DNA from: Pseudomonadota bacterium
Lineage (GTDB): Bacteria > Pseudomonadota > Alphaproteobacteria > Rhizobiales > Aestuariivirgaceae
Direction: 5' to 3'
Length of the DNA: 5,550 nt
Assembly: GCA_016522385.1 (NCBI GenBank)
Contig: JAEKFU010000183.1
Span: 1-5,550, forward strand
Shown: one piece after another, positions 1 through 5,534 of the stretch
Layout: every line of letters starts with the position of its first letter
Position numbering within the stretch: position 1 is the first letter of the stretch
Program-made: the position numbers and the translations under genes
Notes under the pieces: generated by a model
Seen by the model: only the letters and a program-made list of their open reading frames with translations
Told to the model about the DNA's origin: nothing
Databases searched by the model: none

Positions 1-833
1 GACAGCTCGACCATGGCATCATGGGCCGCCAACGCCTCGAATTTGTTGGGCGCAGTAACAAAGGGCAACTGGGTGATCTTCTTTACATGGGCGGCAAATT
101 TACGATCAAAACCCTTTCTTGTGTTGAGTCCGGTGCCGACGGCCGTGCCGCCTTGTGCCAATGGATAGAGCCGAGGCAGGCACGCGCCGACCCGCTCAAG
201 GCCTAGGGCAATCTGGGCCGCATAGCCGGAGAATTCCTGGCCAAGCGTCAACGGTGTCGCATCCTGGGTATGTGTGCGGCCGATCTTGATGATCCCGTTC
301 CAAGTCGTGGCTTTCTTGTCCAGGGCCTTGTGGAGTTGTTTCAGAGCCGGGATCAGGACATGACGAACCTGTTCGACCGCGGCGATGTGCATCGCTGTTG
401 GAAATGTGTCGTTAGAAGACTGCGAGCGATTGACATGATCGTTGGGGTGTACCGGCGTCTTTGAGCCCATTTTGCCGCCCAGCAGCTGGATTGCTCTATT
501 GGAGATAACTTCGTTGGCATTCATGTTTGACTGCGTGCCGGAGCCGGTCTGCCAAACGACCAGTGGGAAATGGTCGTTGAGCTTACCATCGATGACCTCA
601 TCGGCAGCTTTGGCGATCGCTTTGCCGAGCTTAGGCTCAATATTCCGAAGATCCATATTGGTCAGGACGGCAGCCTTCTTGACGATACCGAGCGCTCGTA
701 TCAACGGCGCCGGCATGGTTTCATTGCCGATCTTAAAATTTCCTAGGGAGCGTTGGGTTTGCGCGCCCCAGTATCGATCGGACGCCACTTCAAGAGGGCC
801 GAAGCTATCGGTTTCCGTGCGTGTGTCTGCCAT
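1..833 (-). CDS. fumC: Class II fumarate hydratase (fumarase C), 3'-truncated by window edge
   Basis: Fumarase C catalyses the reversible hydration of fumarate to L-malate in the TCA cycle as a cytoplasmic, iron-independent homotetramer. The frame opens at ATG 833 (MADTRTETDSFG) and runs 277 codons off the window without a stop. Visible family landmarks are YWGAQTQRS (21-29), the SGTQSNMNANEV block (98-109), HPNDHVNRSQSSND (129-142), GRTHTQDATPLTLGQE (185-200) and APNKFEALAAHDA (261-273). His188 falls at the same number as the active-site His of E. coli FumC. The GSS-MP-K-NP signature and the catalytic Ser loop should lie just beyond the edge. A GGAG sits 9 bases before the ATG. The 110-base gap to the antiporter gene upstream suggests its own promoter, but I cannot place one firmly. 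The family usually has about 460 residues, so roughly 60% is present. Identity is essentially certain. Confidence 0.97.
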   Translation of the reverse strand, partial: MADTRTETDSFGPLEVASDRYWGAQTQRSLGNFKIGNETMPAPLIRALGIVKKAAVLTNMDLRNIEPKLGKAIAKAADEVIDGKLNDHFPLVVWQTGSGTQSNMNANEVISNRAIQLLGGKMGSKTPVHPNDHVNRSQSSNDTFPTAMHIAAVEQVRHVLIPALKQLHKALDKKATTWNGIIKIGRTHTQDATPLTLGQEFSGYAAQIALGLERVGACLPRLYPLAQGGTAVGTGLNTRKGFDRKFAAHVKKITQLPFVTAPNKFEALAAHDAMVEL

Positions 834-842
834 GCCCTGCCA

Positions 843-846
843 CTCC
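843..846 (-). promoter_or_regulatory. Probable ribosome binding site of fumC
   Basis: GGAG on the minus strand lies 9 bases before the ATG at 833. This is slightly long but workable spacing, and it supports the chosen start, which also matches the usual N-terminal length of the family. Confidence 0.5.
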
Positions 847-878
847 ACTTGGCTGCATCTATTTTGCTGCGGTGTACC

Positions 879-890
879 ATGCAGCTGCAT
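879..890. repeat. 12-base perfect palindrome ATGCAGCTGCAT upstream of fumC
   Basis: The sequence is a perfect dyad in the 110-base gap between the antiporter stop and the fumC start, 46 bases before the fumC ATG. It could be an operator overlapping the fumC promoter, since a weak TTGATC or TTGAAC -35-like hexamer lies just upstream on the minus strand. No regulator is recognised for it. A palindrome of this length can also arise by chance. Confidence 0.35.
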
Positions 891-912
891 CATTGACCAG
901 TTCAACACTGAT

Positions 913-927
913 CAACAGAACCTGTTG
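913..927. repeat. Inverted repeat CAACAG-AAC-CTGTTG after the antiporter stop
   Basis: Two perfect 6-base arms flank a 3-base centre, 17 bases past the antiporter stop codon. There is no T-tract on either strand, so it does not look like an intrinsic terminator. It may be an operator half of the fumC control region or a chance dyad. Confidence 0.3.
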
Positions 928-943
928 CCTCAACCGGATCATT

Positions 944-2278
944 TCAGTCCTGGCGGCGCGTGCGGTTTAGCGCGCGGCGGGCGGCCCGGACATGAATACG
1001 CAGCCGGTGGCTTACGCGGCCAATCGAAGCGGTATGTTCCTGCAGGCGAGCGAGTTCGTCACCATAGGTTTCAGACAGGGCCTGACGATAATCGGATATG
1101 CCTTCTAGGGCGGCATCGTGAAACCGCCGGGCAGCCGAAACCCACAACGGCGAGATGACAATTGACAGGGCGATGACGGATAGCGCCAGGCGATAGGCAT
1201 CGATATTCAGGACGCCGTTGCGCAGGCCGACTGCGGCCAGCACGAAGGAGAACTCACCGATCTGGGCCATACACAGGCCGGCTGGCAGGGCGATGTTCCA
1301 GTCCATGCCCGTCGCCCGAATCAAGAAAATGTTGATGATGGTCTTCAACAGTACGACACCAAAAGCAAATGAGATGACCAGCACCAGATTGTTGATGACG
1401 AAGTTGAGGTTGATCAACAAGCCGACGGACAGGAAGAAGACAAATATCAGAATGCTCAAGACCGGCTGCGTGACTTGAATGGCTTCGCTGCGCAATGTCG
1501 TGTTGGCGATGATCAGGCCGGCTATAAAGGCGCCATAAGCGGGCGACATGCCAAACAAACTGCAACCGGCCGCGGCAGCAAAGCAGAATGCCAGCGCGGC
1601 AAGCACGATGATGTCGGGCCTGTCCTCGATCAACTCGGTAAAAGGCAAGCGGATCTTCCCCGGTTTGCCAAGATACCAGATCAACAGGCCAAGCAGGCCG
1701 ACGGCAATAACAATAAGTGATATGGTGTCAGGAGAGATACCTTCATCAGTACCGAACGCCTCCGCCATGATCAGCATTGGCACAATGGCAATGTCCTGGG
1801 CGATCATCACGCCAATGGCGACACGGCCGGTTTCACTGCGCAATTCATCGATCTCTTCGAGGATCTTTAGGGTGACAGCCGTCGAAGAGACGGCGATCAC
1901 GAAACCAAGCAACAGGATTTGCTGATATCCCCAGCCGAGCGTTACACCAAATCCCACTGTAATCAAAAGGGCCGTTGCAATCTGACCCGCAGCAATTAGT
2001 ACAGCTGGTCTCAAGACCAGGACAAATGCCCGGATTGAAATCTCCATACCGATCAAAAACAAAAGTAGCAAAACACCCATTTCGGCGAGCAGTTCGATGG
2101 AGTGGGACTGCCGGATGATGCCCAAGCCTGTTGGCCCGAGCACCAGACCGGCGAGGATATAGCCGACGATGGGCGGCTGGCGCATACGCATGAACGCAAG
2201 CCCCAACAATACCGCGATGAGGGCAACAACAGCGATGTCGTTGAGACTAGTTAGTTGCGAAAATTCGGTGTCGTGCAT
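944..2278 (-). CDS. CPA2-family cation:proton antiporter (Kef-type membrane domain, no RCK domain)
   Basis: This is an integral inner-membrane protein of the monovalent cation:proton antiporter-2 family (Na_H_Exchanger domain), expected to exchange K+ or Na+ for protons. Counting from ATG 2278 (444 residues), hydrophobic segments follow one another from about 13 to 383, giving 12-13 helices. Family motifs include PPIVGYILAGLVLGPTGLG (35-53), FLIGMEI (74-80), SSTAVTLKILEE (131-142), AQDIAIVP (160-167, with the conserved membrane Asp162), GAFIAGLIIANT (249-260), FFLSVGLLINL (281-291) and AQIGEFSF (338-345). The last 60 residues form an arginine-rich soluble tail (many Arg, few hydrophobics) instead of the nucleotide-binding RCK (TrkA-N) domain of KefB/KefC. 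Upstream in-frame starts exist at ATG 2311 and GTG 2320, but none has a good RBS. I chose 2278 because family similarity begins soon after it. The transported ion cannot be told from sequence. No KefF/KefG-like ancillary gene is nearby. Confidence 0.88.
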   Translation of the reverse strand: MHDTEFSQLTSLNDIAVVALIAVLLGLAFMRMRQPPIVGYILAGLVLGPTGLGIIRQSHSIELLAEMGVLLLLFLIGMEISIRAFVLVLRPAVLIAAGQIATALLITVGFGVTLGWGYQQILLLGFVIAVSSTAVTLKILEEIDELRSETGRVAIGVMIAQDIAIVPMLIMAEAFGTDEGISPDTISLIVIAVGLLGLLIWYLGKPGKIRLPFTELIEDRPDIIVLAALAFCFAAAAGCSLFGMSPAYGAFIAGLIIANTTLRSEAIQVTQPVLSILIFVFFLSVGLLINLNFVINNLVLVISFAFGVVLLKTIINIFLIRATGMDWNIALPAGLCMAQIGEFSFVLAAVGLRNGVLNIDAYRLALSVIALSIVISPLWVSAARRFHDAALEGISDYRQALSETYGDELARLQEHTASIGRVSHRLRIHVRAARRALNRTRRQD

Positions 2279-2481
2279 CGGTCGAGTGTCATCTCGCTGA
2301 GTAAGACACATGGATGACACGGCAGATGCCCCGGATCAACAGACACGCATCGAAACAATTGGATTTGAGTCAGCACGGGCGCGCTGTTCCGCGCTTCCCC
2401 TCTCGAGATCACATCCATGCGTGGTTGGACGCGCGAGCAGGCCAGTGTCGACCCAGCGCAACCCTAAGGGTCCAAGAACCC

Positions 2482-3417
2482 CTAGAGTTCATTTAGCCAA
2501 ATTGGATTGGTCCACGCACGCCTGCCGGCAGCATCGATAATGACAACTCGGACCCACCTGCTGGGTGCGCGCAACAGCCATCCCTCTGTTAGCTTGCCGA
2601 GATCGAGCGTCGCATGGGTGATAGACTTGCCGTTCCGCACAGCGTTTCGTGATGTGCCGCCCATGACGCTGATTGTGTCGACCGGCGAAGTGGTGATGGT
2701 CAGTTCGTTGCCATTTATGGACAGTTCATAGATCTGCGGTCCCTGGCTGGAATAGAAATGCCCCGACTTGAGTGCCTGCAGAATTTCGTTCGAGTCAAGA
2801 CTTTCAGCCTTCACGTGAATCCAGCCGCCGAATGCATCGCGTTCGCCTGATCTGAAGTGTGCATCGTCCGTCGCGATTGCCGTGAGGCGGTGTTCCTCAT
2901 TGAGCAGTTGATCCATCAAGTACCAGCCGTCGCCACGATCATTTTCGATAGCACAACCGTGATTGTAGATTTCCACCGCATGGGCGCATTTGATGGCGCG
3001 CCCATCCTCGATGGTGAGCTGTGACCATGACGGATGGGCAATCGCCACAAAGGCGCCGGAATCATGGGCCCGCTGGGCAAGTTCGGCGCCGCTTTCCTCC
3101 GGCCCGCAAGGCGCAAATTCCACCGGAAGACCGGCCGCAAGGATGTGCCAGAGTTCGCCGACGGTAGTTTCGGGCGCGTGCAACTCGGCTCCAAGTATGG
3201 TTGTGAATTGGTTCGATCTGAGGTTGCGGGTGTCGGCGACCGGCCAGTCATAGAGTTCAACGAAGTGTTCGGACAGCACGAAGAAGTCGTAACCCGCCTG
3301 CTGATAGGCATCTGCAACCTGGCCTGGCTCGAGAGCTCCGTCCGACAAAGTCGAGTGGGTGTGAAGATTGCCACGCCAGAAACGTCCGGGTTGGGAAAAA
3401 GGCGAGATGTCGGTCAC
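2482..3417 (-). CDS. PHP-domain metallohydrolase, CehA/McbA-like
   Basis: The protein has 311 residues, no signal peptide and no membrane segment, so it is probably a cytoplasmic metal-dependent phosphoesterase or amidase-like hydrolase. PHP metal-ligand motifs are all visible: GNLHTHSTLSDG (His19, His21, Asp26), LSEH (Glu50, His51), GAELHA (Glu78, His80), AIAHPSW (His128), EIYNHG (149-154) and ATDDAH (Asp184/185, His187). The catalytic domain covers about 14-220. A beta-rich tail follows (about 225-311), as in many CehA/McbA-type PHP proteins. The start is GTG, supported by AAGGAA about 9 bases upstream. The mepA stop is 116 bases upstream, with a likely terminator between, so the gene probably has its own promoter; TTGCTG at about 3469-3464 is a possible -35. 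CehA and McbA themselves hydrolyse carbaryl, but that substrate should not be carried over here. The family is sure, the substrate unknown. Confidence 0.87.
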   Translation of the reverse strand: MTDISPFSQPGRFWRGNLHTHSTLSDGALEPGQVADAYQQAGYDFFVLSEHFVELYDWPVADTRNLRSNQFTTILGAELHAPETTVGELWHILAAGLPVEFAPCGPEESGAELAQRAHDSGAFVAIAHPSWSQLTIEDGRAIKCAHAVEIYNHGCAIENDRGDGWYLMDQLLNEEHRLTAIATDDAHFRSGERDAFGGWIHVKAESLDSNEILQALKSGHFYSSQGPQIYELSINGNELTITTSPVDTISVMGGTSRNAVRNGKSITHATLDLGKLTEGWLLRAPSRWVRVVIIDAAGRRAWTNPIWLNEL

Positions 3418-3425
3418 GCGCTATG

Positions 3426-3431
3426 TTCCTT
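3426..3431 (-). promoter_or_regulatory. RBS that fixes the GTG start of the PHP gene
   Basis: AAGGAA on the minus strand lies about 8-9 bases before GTG 3417. No in-frame ATG precedes the conserved GNLHTHS motif, so this site supports the GTG as the true start. Confidence 0.6.
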
Positions 3432-3484
3432 CGAAAGAGCAATCGGACAACCGCGTATCTGATTCAGCAATTAGCCGCGCGTTG

Positions 3485-3506
3485 AAAAACGACAAACGTA
3501 TGTCGT
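3485..3506 (-). terminator. Probable intrinsic terminator after mepA
   Basis: On the minus strand a stem ACGACA / TGTCGT with a six-base loop is followed directly by TTTT, about 28 bases past the mepA stop codon. The stem is short and only half GC, so it may be leaky. It probably ends the sspB-mepA transcript. Confidence 0.55.
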
Positions 3507-3514
3507 GGATGTGA

Positions 3515-3532
3515 CATCTCCAGTCCGAGATG
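3515..3532 (-). repeat. Hairpin CATCTC-N6-GAGATG just after the mepA stop
   Basis: Perfect 6-base arms with a 6-base loop begin one base after the mepA stop codon and precede the T-tract hairpin at 3485-3506. It has no T-tract of its own. It may protect the mRNA 3' end or strengthen termination. Confidence 0.4.
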
Positions 3533-3533
3533 A

Positions 3534-4478
3534 CTATTTCGCCGTCAAGACCGCGCGGCAGGCCTTAGGCAGGGCGGCCAGCTTCATGGCGGGTTTCGGC
3601 TTTGGCTTTGGTGCGCCGGGTTTGCGTTTCTTGCGTTTCCAGGGTTTGTCTGAGAACCAGTAGGCAAGTTCAGAGCCGCAGCCTGTACCGTCCTTGGGGG
3701 CGGGGGCCGGTTGGTTGCGGCAACCTTTCGTCCCTTTCGGGCACTTGATGCGAATATGGAAGTGATAGTGATGGCCATAATATGGGCGCACCTTCTTCAG
3801 CCAAGACCGACTCTTGCCTTTCGGTGCCCAGTCGCATAGTGCCTTCTTGATCGGCGGGTGAACGAATATTCGGGCAACTTCCCGATAGGAGGCAGCCCGC
3901 CGGATAAGCTTGGCATGTGCGTTGGTCCAAATCTTCGGATTGATGCGCTTGCGATCTTTTATGACCGAGATGGCGGACTTGGTTTCGCGTTCTCGGTTCG
4001 AGAGTTCGCGCTCGGGCATCGGGGTCAGCCATATATCAGCATCTAGTCCGACCTGGTGGCTGGCATGCCCCGAAAGCATCGGCCCCCCGCGTGGCTGCGC
4101 AAGATCGCCGACCAGCAATCCAGGCCAGCCGTCCTGTGCCTTAGCTTCGATGGCCAGCCGCTTGACCAATTCGACAAGATCGGGATGTCCCCAATTGCGG
4201 TTGCGGCTGAGCCGCATGGCCTGCCAGGCCGAGCCGGTCGCCGGCAGTTGAACGCCGCCGGCAAGGCAGCCCTTTGAATAGAAACCGATCGCCCGCGGCT
4301 TCAATGGCGCGGCCGTTTTCTGGCGGCCGAAGAGTACCTTGGCAGGCTTTCTCGCAAGGCTCTTGGCCGTAAGCTTATCAGCGGATGCCGGGCTATAGGC
4401 CGCATTCCCGGCTCCGAGGGCAAGGACCATGAACAAAGCGATCAGACCGGCTGGCAGACTACTTTTTTCGGAAGGCAT
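3534..4478 (-). CDS. mepA: Penicillin-insensitive murein endopeptidase (LAS family, peptidase M74)
   Basis: MepA is a periplasmic zinc endopeptidase that cuts D-alanyl-meso-diaminopimelyl cross-links in peptidoglycan. From ATG 4478 the product has 314 residues. A signal peptide fits residues 1-33 (MPSEK n-region, hydrophobic LIALFMVLALGAG, cleavage after ASA). Zinc-site motifs are GHASHQVGLDADIW, with His141 and Asp148, and GHHYHFH, with His236, His239 and His241. Their spacings equal those of E. coli His113/Asp120 and His206/His209/His211. Conserved cysteines (KGCLAGG, ALCDW, IKCPKGTKGC, GTGCGSEL) suggest disulfides. The tail is Lys/Pro-rich and ends in LPKACRAVL, as the family's tail usually does. 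An in-frame ATG at 4529 would add 17 residues before the signal peptide, so I prefer 4478. That start overlaps the sspB end by 20 bases with no clear RBS, which suggests translational coupling. Identity is near certain. Confidence 0.94.
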   Translation of the reverse strand: MPSEKSSLPAGLIALFMVLALGAGNAAYSPASADKLTAKSLARKPAKVLFGRQKTAAPLKPRAIGFYSKGCLAGGVQLPATGSAWQAMRLSRNRNWGHPDLVELVKRLAIEAKAQDGWPGLLVGDLAQPRGGPMLSGHASHQVGLDADIWLTPMPERELSNRERETKSAISVIKDRKRINPKIWTNAHAKLIRRAASYREVARIFVHPPIKKALCDWAPKGKSRSWLKKVRPYYGHHYHFHIRIKCPKGTKGCRNQPAPAPKDGTGCGSELAYWFSDKPWKRKKRKPGAPKPKPKPAMKLAALPKACRAVLTAK

Positions 4479-5028
4479 CGAGCGACACGACTTTGGAATC
4501 ATCATTTGATGCATCGGCAGCCGCAGCATCAGACGGGCCGGACTTCTTCTTGGCTTTGGCTGTGTTCTTTGACTCTAGTTTCTTTGTCTCTGCTTCGTCC
4601 TTGGGTGCATCCCCGTCCGCGATCGCATCATTGGCCAAATTGGTCACGTCCGGTTCGGCTGTTTCGAACTGCAGACCGAACTGGACCGATGGATCAAAGA
4701 AGCCCTTTATAGCGGCAAATGGGATCGACAGTTTTTCCGGGATGTTGTCAAAGGACAACTCGATCTCGAAATGCTCTTCAGTCGTGCGCAGGTTCCAGAA
4801 CTGGTGCTGGATGACAATCGTCATTTCGTTCTTGTACTTTGCCAACAATCGATCGGACATTTGCACGCCTGGATGTTTGGTGTTGAAGGCAATGAAGAAA
4901 TGGTGTTCACCAGGCAAGCCTTCGCGCTCGACCCGCAGCAGTGCTAAGCGAACGACGCCGCGCAAGGCATGCTGCGCCAACAGATCATAGCGCATCAGAT
5001 CTTCTGAGATGTCTTCTCCCTGGCTCAT
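4459..5028 (-). CDS. sspB: SspB-family ClpXP adaptor (alphaproteobacterial SspB)
   Basis: SspB tethers ssrA-tagged polypeptides to ClpX and so speeds their degradation by ClpXP. The 189-residue product begins with a short helix (7-34, ISEDLMRYDLLAQHALRGVV), then the beta-rich substrate-binding domain to about 122, with typical stretches GEHHFFIAFNTKHPGVQMS (40-58), HQFWNL (75-80) and KGFFDPSVQFGLQF (108-121). A low-complexity linker (about 125-178, acidic then Lys/Ala-rich) carries no fold. The last ten residues, VVSLDAFRKK, match the ClpX-binding tail of alphaproteobacterial SspB. AGAGGA lies 4 bases before the ATG, and a promoter is visible at 5101-5129. The tmRNA gene that makes its substrate tag is immediately upstream on the same strand. 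mepA starts inside the tail codons. Length and order fit the family, with nothing missing. Confidence 0.95.
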   Translation of the reverse strand: MSQGEDISEDLMRYDLLAQHALRGVVRLALLRVEREGLPGEHHFFIAFNTKHPGVQMSDRLLAKYKNEMTIVIQHQFWNLRTTEEHFEIELSFDNIPEKLSIPFAAIKGFFDPSVQFGLQFETAEPDVTNLANDAIADGDAPKDEAETKKLESKNTAKAKKKSGPSDAAAADASNDDSKVVSLDAFRKK

Positions 5029-5032
5029 TCAG

Positions 5033-5038
5033 TCCTCT
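5033..5038 (-). promoter_or_regulatory. Ribosome binding site of sspB
   Basis: AGAGGA on the minus strand, 4 bases before ATG 5028. It is a good Shine-Dalgarno match and fixes the start. Confidence 0.7.
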
Positions 5039-5080
5039 TCAGGCTTGTTGGTGCCGATCCAAAACAACTGGTCCTGGTAC

Positions 5081-5091
5081 ACTCGTCGAGT
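5081..5091. repeat. Dyad ACTCG-T-CGAGT in the sspB leader
   Basis: Two perfect 5-base arms around one base, with looser GGT/ACC symmetry outside. It falls a few bases after the predicted transcription start of sspB. It could be an operator or, in RNA, a small leader hairpin. No regulator is recognised. Confidence 0.35.
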
Positions 5092-5100
5092 CACCTCACC

Positions 5101-5129
5101 TTATAGCAGGCAGGATCGTGCGTCAGCAA
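5101..5129 (-). promoter_or_regulatory. Probable sspB promoter
   Basis: On the minus strand TTGCTG (5129-5124) and CTATAA (5106-5101) are separated by exactly 17 bases, close to the alphaproteobacterial housekeeping pattern TTGAC-N17-CTATAT. The start of transcription would be near 5094, leaving a leader of about 65 bases before the sspB ATG. It lies after the tmRNA 3' end, so sspB need not depend on ssrA transcription. Confidence 0.55.
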
Positions 5130-5153
5130 AGGATGCTGGTCAAATTTTCGCAA

Positions 5154-5171
5154 TTTGTTGATGACAACAAA
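5154..5171. repeat. Inverted repeat TTTGTTG-TCAT-CAACAAA between ssrA and sspB
   Basis: Perfect 7-base arms around a 4-base centre (given as read on the minus strand). It lies 14 bases beyond the last tmRNA hairpin and 25 bases before the sspB -35 box. It may be an operator or a weak AT-rich terminator element. The T run just before it (TTTT at 5172-5169) could serve as the tail of the preceding hairpin, though the distance is long. Confidence 0.4.
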
Positions 5172-5266
5172 ACGTGGTTGAAGGGAGGGCTTCTGTTGCC
5201 AGGTGCCCTCGAACCCCGCCTAACCGTGCGATCGGCTAGGGCTTGAATTGAAGCAATCGCACTGCA

Positions 5267-5305
5267 TTACGCAGCGAGACGAGCTTCCGCATAGTTGTCG
5301 TTTGC
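5267..5305 (-). other. tmRNA tag reading frame (ANDNYAEARLAA-stop)
   Basis: The resume codon GCA at 5305-5303 opens twelve codons ending in TAA at 5269-5267. With the alanine carried by tmRNA the tag added to proteins is AANDNYAEARLAA. The AAND start suits SspB recognition and the LAA end suits ClpX. CTGC/GCAG arms around the stop codon form the small helix usually found at the tag end. Confidence 0.95.
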
Positions 5306-5390
5306 AACTATTGATGTGGCCCGATAACGGCGGAACCATGCCGAGCGAAAAACTTGCCCTTTACGCCCTCGTCGATCCTAGTTCACCCCC

Positions 5391-5444
5391 ATCAAATACC
5401 GTTTAAAGGAGTGTCCACCGCGCCGTTTGGTGAGAAACGGAATT
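5391..5444 (-). other. Excised spacer between tmRNA pieces
   Basis: These 54 bases lie between the encoded CCA end of the acceptor piece and the G1 of the coding piece, and must be removed to give the two mature RNAs. A perfect hairpin CCGTTT-CTCACC-AAACGG (5440-5423) sits four bases after the CCA. It may guide the processing nucleases, which is inference. Confidence 0.8.
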
Positions 5445-5528
5445 TGGTGGAGGTGCCGGGTACTGCCCCCGGGTCCGATGAGTTTATTACGACAGCTATT
5501 TATCGCCATAGCCGGTCCGAAGACCGGC
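5445..5528 (-). other. Acceptor piece of tmRNA with degenerate T-loop and 5' UUCG hairpin
   Basis: From its 5' side: hairpin GCCGGTC-TTCG-GACCGGC (5528-5511), a linker, then CGGAC followed by a T-arm of five pairs (CCGGG/CCCGG) around the seven-base loop GGCAGTA, and the acceptor strand with ACCA. The T-loop lacks the usual TTCRA sequence. The 84-base length assumes that transcription starts at the first hairpin base. If the RNA is trimmed further, the 5' end lies downstream. Confidence 0.75.
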
Positions 5529-5534
5529 AAAGTA

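Larger units (their letters stand above)
5181..5528 (-). ncRNA. ssrA: Two-piece (circularly permuted) alphaproteobacterial tmRNA
   Basis: tmRNA rescues stalled ribosomes and adds a degradation tag. The gene reads in permuted order: acceptor piece first (about 5528-5445), then an excised spacer (5444-5391), then the coding piece (5390 to about 5181). The acceptor piece ends CACCTCC-ACCA with CCA encoded at 5447-5445. The coding piece begins GGGGGTG at 5390. The two pair in seven base pairs, including G3-U70, the alanyl-tRNA synthetase identity pair. The tag frame starts at GCA 5305, preceded by TAGTT, and reads ANDNYAEARLAA then TAA. Downstream is a full H-type pseudoknot: GTGCGAT/ATCGCAC (5262-5256 with 5232-5226) and CCTAGCC/GGTTAGG (5240-5234 with 5225-5219). 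The last element is hairpin GAGGGC/GCCCTC with an inner CTG-GCAA-CAG. A possible P2 helix joins CGACGAG (5374-5368) to CTCATCG (5482-5476) with one mismatch. Piece ends other than CCA and G1 are estimates. Confidence 0.95.

Noticed and set aside
442..1158. Plus-strand open frame of 238 codons
   Set aside because: It is antisense to fumC and the end of the antiporter gene, both of which show clear family motifs on the other strand. Its translation resembles no protein family.
2279..2481. A possible small gene or terminator between the PHP and antiporter genes
   Set aside because: The short frames have no RBS or familiar sequence. The dyad ACCCT-A-AGGGT (2461-2471) and the GGGTT/GACCC stem beside it lack a T-tract, so I annotate nothing here.
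4479..4529. Longer mepA start at ATG 4529
   Set aside because: It would put 17 extra residues before a well-formed signal peptide and has no RBS. ATG 4478 gives a normal secretory N-terminus.
4493..4990. Plus-strand open frame of 165 codons
   Set aside because: It is the antisense shadow of sspB. Its Ser/Ala-rich start is simply the reverse of the low-complexity SspB linker.
4941..5246. Plus-strand open frame of 101 codons across the sspB start and the tmRNA end
   Set aside because: It runs antisense through the sspB promoter and the tmRNA pseudoknot, which explain this sequence better. There is no RBS or recognisable domain.
5445..5476. A tRNA gene suggested by the T-arm and encoded CCA
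   Set aside because: No anticodon arm or D-arm lies on the 5' side at tRNA distance. The partner acceptor strand is found at 5390-5384 in the tmRNA coding piece instead.
5511..5528. UUCG hairpin read as an intrinsic terminator of a gene beyond the window
   Set aside because: No T-tract follows on either strand, and a -10 box sits directly before it on the minus strand, so a 5' transcript hairpin fits better.
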